Shown here one piece after another: positions 1 to 14,856 of a stretch of 64,000 nt of DNA. The notes beneath the pieces are model-generated. The model was not told where the DNA came from, did no database searches, and saw nothing but the letters and a program-made list of their open reading frames with translations. This DNA comes from Limnoperna fortunei (Eukaryota; Mollusca; Bivalvia; Mytilida; Modiolidae): positions 58,098,648 through 58,162,647 of the forward strand of contig OX104115.1 in NCBI GenBank assembly GCA_944474755.1, read 5' to 3'. Positions within the stretch are counted from its first letter, which is position 1; each line of letters opens with the position of its first letter. A program made the position numbers and the translations under genes.

Positions 1-1008
1 GGAGTGGAGAAAGACATACACCGTCGGATATTAAACAAACAAATATTACTCAATAAGATTGGTGTCATTAAATTTTTGATGATTTCTTGTCAAAATTATT
101 TACAACTTTATCATACAGCGATTAATATATTGTAGTGAATTGTATATCACGTTTCAAATCATGTCCCAGATGTCTGTGGCCATAATGCTTTTTGTAATCG
201 TATTCAGCGCTAGAGCAAGGAATGTTACATAAACGTAACCAACTAAAAATCTGGGTTTTTGGTCAACATAGTGTGTTAAGTTTAGAATCCGAAGTTCGCT
301 GACTAACCTCTACACGAGCTCTATAGTGATGTTCGTTCATTGTATTTATTTATATATAGGTATTTGAACTTTAAATTAAAGACTAAATGTCAACACATAA
401 TTAGCATTTAATTCAAATTTGTCTTTTATATATTGATTTTTATAGTGATAAATATAACTGAGTACAAGTAGCGTAGCGGCTATAGTTTAAACAAAATACA
501 TGTATATTAACAGTAATCTTGAAGAATCTGGAAGAATCGCATAACTTTGTTTGAAATTTAACTTCGGATTTTTATAGGTCTGTTTCTTTTTATTGCGAAT
601 TTACAAGAAAATTAACCTTTTAATTAAAGCTAAACCATGAAGTGAAAATCATATTGTTGAAATAACAAATAGCATTATGTTGATGATCATGAAAAGCAGC
701 CGAGTGTCTTTGCGATATAAACTTGATTTCTTATGTTTTCTTAAGTGAACACAATTAAGAGTGAGGTTAATTTTGTTTCGGGTCCATGTATTTTGGTTTT
801 AATAGAAATAAAACGCCTTGTGTTATATTATTTGTATCTGTTTTTTATATGTTATAATAGTTGATAGTGTTCTTTAACTTATTACTTTATATCCTAAAAC
901 TGTTCGACAAGAAATGAACTGATGTGTGTTTTTCGAGTGTGCATGTATACTTTTGCAGATATTTTTCTTAAAAGTGACAGTTATACATTGTAATTTCACA
1001 TATTTTAG
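1..1008. other. Non-coding, probably intron of the ADH gene
   Basis: A+T-rich sequence with no recognisable exon. It ends in a pyrimidine-rich stretch and the AG (1007-1008) that precedes the first visible ADH exon, so at least its right part is intron. The first ~38 residues expected of the ADH family were looked for and not found here. Confidence 0.6.
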
Positions 1009-5150
<4,142 letters not shown>

Positions 5151-6063
5151 CTAAACATTTTGGAAACATAGGTTTATGGACATATGTAGAATAAAACATA
5201 TATGTCTTGTAAAAAGACCGATACATAGTTTTAATGTAGACAATGTAGAAGGACAATATTAGTAACCTCGGTTGTTTGTGTTTAACTGTATTGACTCAAT
5301 TTGAAATCATTTTTAGCTTTGCAATTGTCTTTACCCTTATAATTTACAAGTTAACTGTATATAACTGTGACTTTCAGTAGTACACAGTATGACTAGTGGG
5401 ATCCAAGTGTTTTGCTACAGACAAAATGAGAAGTGTTTATTTACTCTTAGTTTTGAATATTCAGTTTTTTCGTCTTTTCATAGACTATTCGTATGAAGAA
5501 TTTAATAAAATGCAAACAGTATTAAATTAATAATTTCTTGAACAATGAATAATAAGTTATTTTTTCTTAACCCCTTTAATATCTTTGTTTATGTGTTTTC
5601 ATTTTAGAGGCAATTATTTATGTTTTGTTTTTTATCTTACGTTTTGATGTATCACTAGTTATATGTAGCATTGATTGTCCACTATTCTGTGGAATAGATT
5701 AAGTAATAAAATAGACAATCAATGTCATTTTGTTTCTATATTATAATCATCGACTGCCAGGAAGTTCAACGTTTTGCAGTATTATTCAATGTTTGATAAT
5801 GATTGCAGCAATTATACTTAAACTAAACTACGGCATAACAATTATGGTACGCACTTTTTCTAGTCATTCATTGTTACAAATTTGGTACATATTAACATAA
5901 CATCCCTGTGTTTGTCCATCCTACATTGCAGTTACTTTAAAATATTGTATGTGTAATAAAGTGGAATTAATTTTTCAACAGTTATGAAAACACTTGACGT
6001 ATGTACAATAAGTGATATTTAGCATAAGCACTGAATTTTCTTATAGTTTCAGTTAGTAATTAG
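5151..6063 (+). other. 3' UTR and flank of the ADH gene
   Basis: No ORF. Canonical AATAAA hexamers follow the stop at about 5190, 5504 and 5705, any of which could direct polyadenylation of the ADH transcript. The region ends at the target-site duplication of the Gypsy element. Confidence 0.5.
6059..6063. repeat. Target-site duplication, left copy
   Basis: ATTAG immediately before the 5' LTR matches ATTAG at 15499-15503 immediately after the 3' LTR. The match may extend to AATTAG if the LTR is taken to end one base earlier. Confidence 0.75.
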
Positions 6064-6427
6064 TGTTGTAAACCTTGCTGTTGTTAAGTTATTGTTGTTA
6101 GTTAATTACATTATCGTTGTTCATTTATTAAGAGAATTCGTATTTCCCTCTATTTCGTAGCATTGTTGATTTCGAGTACGCGAAACTGTGTCAACATGTT
6201 TTCTGATTTATGACGTTTCATCATAACATTACATGTTTTTCTAACGACGTCCAAGTTGGTAACAAATGCTTACCTCGCTAACTATTCGTAATTGTACTTT
6301 ATAAACATCTTATATTTGTTTTCTTGTCTTTTTGGAACGTTGGACTATCAATTTACTTTCATTTTGCTTGTTAATGACCTTGAACCGCAACCGGATTATT
6401 TTGTTGCGCAAGCATCTGATTGGCTAA

Positions 6428-6435
6428 TATAAATA
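6428..6435 (+). promoter_or_regulatory. LTR TATA box
   Basis: TATAAATA preceded by ATTGG (inverted CCAAT); the same pair is present in the 3' LTR at 15226-15233. Transcription is expected to start roughly 25-30 bases downstream. Confidence 0.65.
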
Positions 6436-6499
6436 GAGTTCTCGGAACCAACGTGACTTTCGAATTTGGAATTCAACTTATACACAGCTATTATTAGCT

Positions 6500-6505
6500 C
6501 AGGTA
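6500..6505 (+). promoter_or_regulatory. Candidate splice donor in the 5' LTR
   Basis: CAG|GTAAAC fits the donor consensus and lies downstream of the TATA box. Together with the acceptor at 13857 it would produce a spliced subgenomic mRNA for the 3' accessory ORF. This is inference from consensus matches only. Confidence 0.4.
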
Positions 6506-6701
6506 AACCCCGCAAATATTCATTTGTAAACAATTGTCCGATTAACATTTTAAAGTATTCGTAACTTGATATATATTATTGTATCATCGTTGTAATAATT
6601 TAATACAATTATTTAACTTTCCTGAGTGTTTAATTGAATATTTTGCCACCACGCTACCAAGAACATTCAGTTGTATAGACACAATCAGCGATTCACAAAA
6701 C

Positions 6702-6712
6702 TGGTGGCAGCG
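6702..6712 (+). other. Primer-binding site
   Basis: TGGTGGCAGCG starts one base after the LTR end and is complementary to a tRNA 3' end carrying CCA. The specific tRNA was not identified. Confidence 0.6.
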
Positions 6713-6891
6713 TATATATTTAGAACCTACAGCTCAATTTAAAAGACCTTTTGAATAATTTACAAATATTGAACACATACCTTAAACACCTGTATTAAAA
6801 AAAAATACAACAAAAGAAGAACTTCATAAAGGCACAGAACAGTTGGTGAGACAAATACAATTGAAGTTTTATATTGATTTTCTGTTCCTGA

Positions 6892-7583
6892 TTCAACAAG
6901 GATAAATATTAATCCAAGTTGAAATTGAACACTATCGTAATATATTAGTATAAATAATAATTCAGGTGAAACCCCTCAGGACATGTGTGACATTTCCTAG
7001 TTTAACTCCACAAAGATATATTATAATCTCAGTGGACACACAAACATTTTCCTGTTTATACCTACTGAAAAATTGTAATCTATAAGGATAAATTATAATC
7101 CAAGTGGATACATCTTCATTATTTATGTTACCTGCTTCAAATATTCTCCACAAGGATAAATCTTAATCCAAGTGGAAACATTTCGATTTTTTGACACCTG
7201 TGAAAATTTTTAATACTGTACAGGAATAATTTTAATCCACGTAGAAACAACTTCACTTTTGTTGAAAATTGCCATTTAAGTGATAAAACAAACAAACAAA
7301 ATTTTAACATAAGGATAAATTTTAATCCAAGTGGAAACGCATTGTATTTTTTTTTGGAACATATTGGAATCTATAGTACTCTACAAGGATAAATTTTAAT
7401 CCCAGTAGAAAAACTTGATTTTTCTTGGAAAAACATAATAATAAATAAAATAAAAAATACAGGATATACATTTTCCCCTAATATACAAATCTTTCCTCAA
7501 CAAGGATAAACTGTAATCCAAGTTGAAAACATTTTACTGTCAATTAACAAATTCGAGGACAATAAATATTAATCTGAGTGGAA
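6892..7583 (+). repeat. Leader array of ~9 degenerate hairpin repeats
   Basis: About nine copies of a ~30-nt motif spaced 56-117 bases apart between the primer-binding site and gag: 6892-6923, 7007-7036, 7078-7109, 7147-7176, 7216-7244, 7307-7335, 7380-7409, 7497-7526 and 7552-7583. The shared architecture is an outer stem of 4-6 bp, a 2x2 internal loop (usually AA opposite AA), an inner GGAT/ATCC stem and an A+T-only or nearly so 8-nt loop. Outer stems vary in a paired way: TTCAAC/GTTGAA, TCCAC/GTGGA, TCTAC/GTAGA and TCAAC/GTTGA. In the second copy the inner stem is AGAT/ATCT. The third and sixth copies need G-U pairs; the fifth and ninth are degenerate. Paired change suggests selection for an RNA fold. 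A repeated TAATCC homeodomain-type DNA site is an alternative reading. Confidence 0.75.
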
Positions 7584-7629
7584 ACGACCTAAAGTTTTTT
7601 GTGCTAATTTTCACGTTTGGCCATAAAAC

Positions 7630-9674
7630 ATGTATAACCTACGTAACAGACCCAATGGCTCTTTTTCTTTAGGAAGAGGGATAATGAAAACACCCATTTC
7701 TTTGTCAAGCTCACACAAAACTAACACAAGTACTGCTAACTCTCATTTGAACAGTTCTGCCGGGGACACCATGCAAATAAGATCAGAAATTCAGCGTTCT
7801 TGTTCCCCAAATCATAGTACACTTAAGGTGACACTGACCACACAAACCCTATTGAAAACACATGCATGCCCCTTCCAAGCTTAAGAAATGAAGAAGCCAG
7901 TAGAACACCAGTGGTGAGTTATAGTGACACTGCATTATTAAATACATATAATACAATGGCTGACAGGGAAGTTGGCGATATGAGAGAAGAAATGAATGAC
8001 ATGCGAGAAGAACTTAGGAGATGTCATCAAATCATTGAAATATTTCAAAGACAACAAGAAGAGAAGAGCAAAAACACAACACCACACTTTACTGAGGACA
8101 CAACTTTACTAGGCAAACAAACACCACCCAACAATATGGGACAAGGAACAGATAGAGATTATGAGGCTTGCAGTATACTGTTTCCTAAAGATCAGTACAA
8201 TAGACAAGAACGTGAAGTTGATGGCCATCTACAACAAAGAGATGACTTTAACAGCACTAATAAAAGTGACTATACCTCATTTCAGGAGAGAAATACCTTT
8301 TTTCATAACAAACTACCTTTCCAACAATACGATAATACTTGCAACTGGCCAACACAAACTCAGAACAGAAATAGGTGTAACCAATCTGACGGTTTCACTC
8401 TTAAAGAAAGTCAAGTATGTGCTCCAGAACCAGAGATACAGAGAAACCACATACAATTCAACCAGTCTTACCTGGCAGAAACACCCAGCTATGCACAGAA
8501 TAAGCAAACCAGTCGACAGCCTCCAACATCAGTTACTAATTCTACGTTTTCACATGATGGTTCACTTGTAAGGTCTCAGTCTGTTCAACAGATGGACCAA
8601 CAACCACAATACATCAGCCAAAAAAGTTACACACCGACAATGTCAAACAATAACACAATTAATCAACCTGATCAGAGGAACTGTCAGTCTTATAACATGC
8701 AGACATCATCATACTCTTGTACCAATGCTGAAAATCAGAGAAATCAAGATAGTGGAAGACGCCCTAGAGTACCATGGTACAGTGGAAAAGAACCTTGGAG
8801 TAGTTACCTGATGCATTTTAACTTAATGGCTCAAAACAACAGATGGACACCTGAAACCAAAGCAATAGAACTTCTCACTGCATTGAAAGATGATGCAATG
8901 ATATATGCTTCATATCTCCCAGGTGAAGTGACTTCATATTTTGAATCCTTATGCAGAGCAATGGCCAACAGGTATGGAGACCTAGGTTACCCAGAAACTT
9001 ACAGACAAGAACTATATAATGTCAGGAAGCACTACAAAGAGACCATCCAAGAGTATGCATCAAGAGTAGAGATGCTTGTAAGGAAGTCCTTCCCTACAAT
9101 GGATGCTAGCACACATAGTACTTTAAGTGTAGAATATATGCTTAGAGGTCTACCTGATCAATGCATTTCTATAGACCTTCTTACAAAGAGACTCACAAGT
9201 ATGACTGAAGCAATACACCAAGTCACGCTATATGAGACCTATAAAAAAGGTTCAAGAGACAGACACTCAGTCCGAAAATTAAATTTAGACCACTATGACC
9301 TCATGGATGATGAAATAGAAGAAGAGAATGTAGAGATAAGAAAAGTTGGCGGAAAAAGATATGTGACAGAAGAAAGACTGACTCAGTTTGAACGTGCCAT
9401 TAGAGATTCAATAACCAAGTCTGTGGGTGAATAAATTGATGCTAAGCTTGACAAAAGTGGTCAACCTAAGCTAAACAACAGCCCCAGGAGAGCAAACAAC
9501 AACTTTTATAGAGCTAATCAAGGTCAAATGCAAAACAAAAGGTGTTTTATTTGTAATGAAACTGGACATTACAAGAAGGATTGCAAAAATGCCGAGAAGG
9601 GGTCAAAGCAGAATGAACGCAACAGAAACCCAGCACAGGCTGAAAATAAACCCAGTACCAAGTCGTTAAACTAG
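7630..9674 (+). CDS. gag: gag polyprotein (interrupted)
   Basis: Structural protein of the retrotransposon particle. Reading starts at ATG 7630 (MYNLRNRP, a common style of Gypsy gag start) in frame 1, then must pass to frame 3 near 7866-7884. The frame 3 part runs as a 522-codon ORF to a TAA at 9432. It has a short coiled coil (about 7959-8070, heptads of MREE/MREEL), a long Gln/Asn-rich linker, and a capsid-like helical region from ~8760 (VPWYSGKEPWSSY) to ~9240. After the TAA the same frame continues to a TAG at 9672 and encodes a CCHC zinc knuckle at 9543-9584 (CFICNETGHYKKDC). The knuckle is needed for RNA packaging, so the TAA looks like damage or a readthrough site, not the true end. 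The product would bind genomic RNA and assemble in the cytoplasm. Confidence 0.85.
9543..9584 (+). other. Gag CCHC zinc knuckle
   Basis: Spacing C-X2-C-X4-H-X4-C, the retroviral nucleocapsid signature, is in frame with the main gag ORF but downstream of the TAA at 9432. Confidence 0.9.
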
Positions 9675-9771
9675 ATGGGGCTGAGACTATCGGCCAAGTA
9701 TCAGCCCATGTTAGTAAGACTTTACAATTAGACAATCATGACGATAAAGAAATTGAAGGAAAATGTAATTT

Positions 9772-10317
9772 TTGATAGAACAATATGAACTTATTAATTC
9801 TTATGAAGGTGAGGCATGTGATGACCCAGGTTTACTTGCAGAGGACTTCAATATAGAAATGTTGTTTGAATCTGAGAAAATACAGTCTGTTGAAAATGGG
9901 AAGGAAGTTGGTAAGGCTATGAACTGTGATGCAATGAAAGAAGACATTGTGATCGACAGGGTAAGAGCAGCTACAATTAAAGTTCCATTGGTTATTAGTG
10001 GAATTCACAGTAAAGCTGTGATAGACACAGGAGCTGAGGTGACAGTCCTAAGTGAAGCACTGTATTTTCAGATCCCTGAACAAAGACGACCTTCACTACA
10101 GAAAGCAACAAGGAATTTGGGAGTTGCAGAGGCATGGAAGCAAATGTCAACTCGTGGAATTACTGAGGTTGAATTGAAGCTGGGAAATGAAACATTTACA
10201 TGGCCCGTCTATGTAGCACCTATTGGTGATAATATTCTTTTGGGTTGTGACCTCATTGATGAAAAGGACATAACAATCAACTCAAAAAGAGGACTTCAGT
10301 TAGGTGGCCAATGGTGA
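9772..10317 (+). CDS. Retrotransposon aspartic protease
   Basis: Frame 1 segment with the catalytic DTGAEVTVLS motif at about 10024-10053 and the downstream flap/hinge partner ILLGCDLI near 10234-10257, the pairing typical of retropepsins. It would act as a homodimer to cleave Gag-Pol. There is no ATG start: frame 1 opens around 9770 after a 9668-9765 stretch that reads in frame 2, so a frame change joins it to the gag side. It overlaps the next frame (10304 onward) and needs a second shift to continue into RT. The domain itself is complete and has no stop. Confidence 0.85.
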   Translation: MIEQYELINSYEGEACDDPGLLAEDFNIEMLFESEKIQSVENGKEVGKAMNCDAMKEDIVIDRVRAATIKVPLVISGIHSKAVIDTGAEVTVLSEALYFQIPEQRRPSLQKATRNLGVAEAWKQMSTRGITEVELKLGNETFTWPVYVAPIGDNILLGCDLIDEKDITINSKRGLQLGGQW

Positions 10318-12288
10318 AACCAGGAGAAGTACAGAGAGTGTGGCCAGGGTAGTTATAGAAGATTCAGTCACTATACCTGCCAATTCAGAGATGGTAATTG
10401 CTGGAAAACTCTCTAACAACGAAACTCTACCTGGACAGTTTGCAGTCATAGAACCAACGGTGGAAGATGGAAGAAATCTAATGGTGGCCCATGTACTTGT
10501 AAATACAACCAATCAGAAAGTACCTATTAGATTAATAAATCTGGGTGACCATCCCATTAGGTTGCACAAGAATTACCTGGTAGGAGAACTGAATGCTGTT
10601 GATAACATCATAACAGTAAGCAAGACAGAAACTTCTAACGCATGGCAAAGCTATGGTCCACAGTTAAAAAGGTGCAAAACATGCACACAGGATAATGGGG
10701 GTAGGGAGAATAAAGCTAGACACGCAATAGAAATTTCAGTTCCAGAAGAGTGGAAAGAAACAAATGCTGGTTTCCAGAAAACCTTGGGCCATGAATTCAC
10801 AGCTTCTGATGGTAATGCTAAGGATAAGGCCGATATCCAAAGCATGCCAGAGTATTTGGCTGATTTATATAACAGAAGCACCAAGAATTTAAATACTGAA
10901 TCCCAGAAGCAAAAACTGATGAAACTACTGATTAGACATCAGAATGCTTTTGCCAAGAATAAGAAAGATCTGGGGACCTGCTCTTTGGTAAAACATAAGA
11001 TAGATACAGCTGGAGCAGCACCAATTAAGCAGCCTTTAAGACGTACACCCATTCAATTCGAGAAAGAGGAAGCAGAAAATTTAAAGGATCAGATTGATCA
11101 AGGTGTCATCAAAGAATCCACTTCTCCATGGGCTTCAAATGTGGTTCTGGTTAGGAAAAAGATGGGACAGTCCGGTGGTGTCTAGATTTTAGGCTTTTAA
11201 ATGAGTCCACTGTCAAATCAGCCTACCCCTTGCCACGAATCGACATGTGTCTGGATTGTTTGGCATCATCTTCTATATTCTCCTGTCTCGATCTTCAAAG
11301 TGGGTACTGGCAAATAGAGATGGATGAAGCTGACAGACAGAAAACAGCATTCATCACCAAGTATGGCTTGTTTGAGTATACTAAAATGCCCTTTGGACTC
11401 TGTAATGCACCATCAACATTCCAGCGGTGCATGGAGCTCATATTTAGAGGCCTACAGTGGAAGACAATCCTCATCTATCTTGATGACATAATAATATTCA
11501 GCTCTGATATGGATGAGCATTTCTCCCATCTTGACGAAGTTCTTAGTCGTCTTAAAAATGCAGGTTTAAAACTGAAGCCATCAAAGTGTGATTTAATTAA
11601 ACATGAAATTCTGTATCTTGGGTACATAGTAGGTAGAGATGGCATAAAACCAAATCCAAAAATAGTTGAGGCAGTAAAGTCCTGGAAGGTGCCTTCTACA
11701 GTCAAAGAAGTCCAGCAATACTTAGGACTCTGTAATTATTATAGGCAGTTCATAAAGGGTTTTAGTGAAATTGCTACACCTCTTTCACAATTGACCAAAA
11801 AAGATATACCATTTAAGTGGAATGAAGCTGCACAGAAAAGTTTCAACACACTCCAACAGGCCCTTCTGACAGCACCAGTTTTAGCATACCCCAGGTCAGA
11901 AGGGACATTTGTTTTGGATACAGATGCTTCCAATTCTGGTATAGGTGGAGTACTACATCAAGTCCAAGAAGGCACAATGAAAGTAATAGCTTATGCATCC
12001 AAGAAACTTGACTCAACCCAACAAAAATATAGTGTAACCCGGCGAGAGTTACTTGCCGTAATAACCTTCACACATCAGTTTCGCCACTATCTTCTAGGCA
12101 GCCGATTTATTCTTCGAACAGACCATGCAGCACTCCAATGGCTTTATAATTTCAAAGATCCTCAAGGGCAGCTTGCACGTTGGATTGAGACACTTTCTCA
12201 ATTCAACTTTGAAATCCTGATTCGACCAGGGGTAAAACATGCTAATGCTGATGCCATGTCACGCAAAGACTATGGAGAACCTATGTGA
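10304..12288 (+). CDS. pol: Reverse transcriptase-RNase H (frameshifted)
   Basis: Copies element RNA into DNA. Frame 2 (10304-11185) carries the linker and the RT start, including the fingers segment ending ...SPWASNVVLVRKK. At about 11160 the frame breaks within the conserved KKDG...RWC region: the expected continuation is found in frame 1, consistent with loss of one base. Frame 1 runs to 12288. RT motifs are LDLQSGYWQI, MPFGLCNAPSTFQ and the catalytic YLDD (about 11479-11490). The RNase H domain follows with DTDASNSGIG, the RRELLAV glutamate, RTDHAAL and the final NADAMSR. Another frame change near 12284 leads toward integrase. Apart from these breaks all catalytic acidic residues are present. 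Confidence 0.92.
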
Positions 12289-13801
12289 GCATCAGAAGAG
12301 CCATCAAGTAGAACAAAGTTGTAAATTTTGCCAAAAAATAACATAGGAATGGAAAGAATTCAAAACAGAGGTGGATGATGTCATAAAATTGACAGACATA
12401 CCAGTCAAAAATAGTAACCATTCGGTTAGAGTGCTGACAAGACAGGCCCATGAACCAATGAGTCAAACATGGCTGTCCAAGTACACTAGTGCAGAAGTAA
12501 TGCGTTTTCAGAAAGAGGATCCTGATATAGGGATTTTGCACAAATGGACAGATCAAGGGAAAATCCCTGATAGAGATGAGGCAGCAGCTTATAGCCCGGC
12601 TGTACGGCGTTATTGGTTGAACTGGTCAAATTTAACAAGGAAAAATGGCATTTTGTACCAAAAATGGGTTACAGTACCATCCGATAAATTTCATTTACAA
12701 CTGCTTGTACCAGCTGTACTGAGAAAAGAAGTTTTAATTTGCTGCCATGACACCAGCTACTCAGGACATCTGGGTGTTACCAAGACAACCGAGAAAATAA
12801 AACAACAATTTACATGGTACAGAATGTCAGCAGCAGATGTAAAATCACACATAAAGATGTGTCCCGTATGCAACAGGAAAAAAGATTCAAATAGGAAGCA
12901 GAAAGCACCATTGATGGACTATCGAAGTGGAAATCCATTGGACAGGATAGGTCTAGACATCCTAGGTCCCTTACCCTTGACTCAGAGAAGGAATAAGTAC
13001 CTCCTGGTCATTGGAGATTATTTCACCAGATGGATAGAAGTATATCCTATACCCAACCAAAATGCAGACTGCATTGCAGAAAAGCTGGTTAATGAATTTA
13101 TTTCAAGATATGGAATTCCCCTTGAGATACATACTGACCAGGGAAAGAATTTTGACAGCACCTTGTTTTAAAATGTATGCAAAATGTTGGAGTCGACCAA
13201 AACCCGCACAACAGGATACCATCCTGCATCAAACGGCATGATTGAGAGGTTCAATCGAACATTGGCTGGAATGATTAAGAGTTTTGTTAATGCTAATGTA
13301 ACAAACTGGGACCAACACATCTCTCTTCTTGTTGCAGCATACCGAAGTAGTCCACATCCAGCTACTGGCTTTACTCCTAATTTCATGATGCTCGGAAGGG
13401 AAATTAATCTCCCCAAGTCAATCCTCTTCCCTCCCCCTAACATTGATCATAAAAGTTATGATGATTATGTTGCTGAAAAACAATCATTATTTTTTGAAGT
13501 ATACCAATTGGCCCGTGAGCACCTTCAAGTGTATGCTGAAAGACAAAAACGAGATCACGACTCTAGAATAATGAACCAAAAATTTGAAATCGGAACACTT
13601 GTCTATAAGCTAGACAAAACTATTAACCAAAAATTAAAATGCCCCTGGGTTGGACCTTATTTAGTGACTAAAGTCATAAGCCCAGTAGTGTATGAAATCA
13701 GCCCAAAGAACAAAACTGACACAAATAATAACAGAGTTGAAGTCGTCCACTTTGACAGATTAAAGCCCTGTCATACTGATATACAGAACAAAGGAATTTA
13801 A
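12285..13801 (+). CDS. Retrotransposon integrase (two in-frame stops)
   Basis: Inserts the cDNA into the host genome. All in frame 2: a linker with a TAG at 12344, then the main part to a TAA at 13169, then a continuation to 13801. The N-terminal HHCC zinc domain is visible (HDTSYSGHLG ... CPVCNRKK). The catalytic D-D-E triad is present: Asp in RIGLDILG, Asp in IHTDQGKNF, Glu in NGMIERFNRTL; the Glu lies after the TAA. A GPY/F-type module (WVGPYLVTK) follows near 13640-13670, common in Ty3/Gypsy integrases. Each stop could have come from a glutamine codon by one C-to-T change. Confidence 0.9.
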
Positions 13802-13839
13802 GATCTATAAAATTAGATGAATCATTTTCTATACAGTTT

Positions 13840-13862
13840 TATTATTTCTTTTTTCAGTTACA
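13840..13862 (+). promoter_or_regulatory. Candidate splice acceptor before the accessory ORF
   Basis: A pyrimidine-rich run ends in TTTTTTCAG (AG at 13856-13857) five bases before the ATG of the next ORF. This resembles the acceptor used for spliced env-like messages of retroelements and supports a separate mRNA for that ORF. Confidence 0.45.
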
Positions 13863-14552
13863 ATGCCCCGGTTCGTAAAGTGTTCAAAGTGTCCTTATCA
13901 AGGAATTCAAAAACAAGCTATTGATCATTTCCTGAAAAGGCATTCACCTTTAGAGGATATTCCATATTATTGCATGTTATGTCATTTTAGAGCCCGATCT
14001 CAAGCTAAGTGGGACAAACACATTGTGACTTTTGAGAAGCACAACAGGTTAGCTAAGCTATGCAAGGTAGTACTATCACACAATTCATACTTAAAGAAAA
14101 GTAAGAAGGAATTTCATTTGAATATAAGTAATCAAGGCGATCTCATTCCCATAGAGGCAAGCAAAAGTAATAGAAAATCTACAGAAACATGTGTATCTAC
14201 CGAAGATAGTATCAAGGTATTAGATTCATTTTCGGTTTCTGATCAGGAAAATAGTTTTCTTCATGAAGAAGAAATAGAAACTCTAAAAGAAACTCTTGCC
14301 AAAGAAAGAAAGGAATTTGAAAGCTACCTGAATAGAATTGAAAACTCCAAAAAGGAACTAAATCATGAAATTGCTGAACTTAAAATGAAACTCAAAGAAG
14401 AAAAGTCTAGGAATTTGAAACAGCAGTTACAGGAAACAGAAAAAGAATCGTCCGAAATCCGAAATAGGAAAAGAACACTCGATCCTGATAACTCAGGAAA
14501 ACTAAAAAGTGTAGTTCATGTTGTTCCTCATAAACAAAGACGGAGATACTGA
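13863..14552 (+). CDS. Accessory 3' ORF: two C2H2-type fingers plus coiled coil
   Basis: An intact 229-codon ORF between integrase and the 3' LTR, in the place where env or other extra ORFs occur. Residues 7-27 form C-X2-C-X11-H-X4-H and residues 37-60 form C-X2-C-X12-H-X6-H, two C2H2-like zinc fingers. The middle is polar, Ser/Lys-rich. Residues ~132-200 are a Lys/Glu-rich amphipathic stretch with heptad-like Leu/Ile spacing, probably a coiled coil. The C-terminus is basic (NRKRT and KQRRRY). There is no signal peptide or membrane segment, so it is not an envelope protein. A splice acceptor sits just upstream. It is the only undamaged ORF of the element. Function unknown; nucleic-acid binding or dimerisation is an inference. 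Confidence 0.8.
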   Translation: MPRFVKCSKCPYQGIQKQAIDHFLKRHSPLEDIPYYCMLCHFRARSQAKWDKHIVTFEKHNRLAKLCKVVLSHNSYLKKSKKEFHLNISNQGDLIPIEASKSNRKSTETCVSTEDSIKVLDSFSVSDQENSFLHEEEIETLKETLAKERKEFESYLNRIENSKKELNHEIAELKMKLKEEKSRNLKQQLQETEKESSEIRNRKRTLDPDNSGKLKSVVHVVPHKQRRRY

Positions 14553-14834
14553 GAACTTTTTCTTTGATTTTGTACTAAAATGTTTCTTATTATTATTATG
14601 GTGTCACAGTGTGTGTTATTTTTGCATCAAATTATATACTGCATGGCTATGTACAATTTGGAATTAAACAATGAAGTACCAAAGTGACAGTTTGCATATA
14701 AGCATGATATAGCTTATGTGTATAAATATATTATATTAGACTATTGAACAGAAACATTACTTTATATCTATTCTGATATATCATATGTACATATTGACTC
14801 TGATGTATGTTTTTATTTCTAAATTTCGAGACGA

Positions 14835-14856
14835 AATTTTATAAAACGGAGGGCAG
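14835..14856 (+). other. Polypurine tract region
   Basis: A purine-rich stretch (ATAAAACGGAGGGCAG) directly precedes the 3' LTR, the expected position of the plus-strand primer. Confidence 0.5.

Larger units (their letters stand above)
6064..6700 (+). repeat. 5' LTR of the Gypsy element
   Basis: Begins TGTTGTAAACC and ends GATTCACAAAA, repeated at 14857-15498. The 5-bp TTGCC present in the 3' copy is absent here (near 6410). An inverted CCAAT box (ATTGG, ~6419) and a TATAAATA box (6428-6435) form a compact promoter. A strong splice-donor-like CAG|GTAAAC lies at 6502/6503, some 70 bases downstream of the TATA box and so probably within the transcribed R/U5 part. Confidence 0.9.

Noticed and set aside
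8161..8571. 136-codon frame inside gag
   Set aside because: Overlaps the gag frame, starts at a non-conserved codon, and has no motif.
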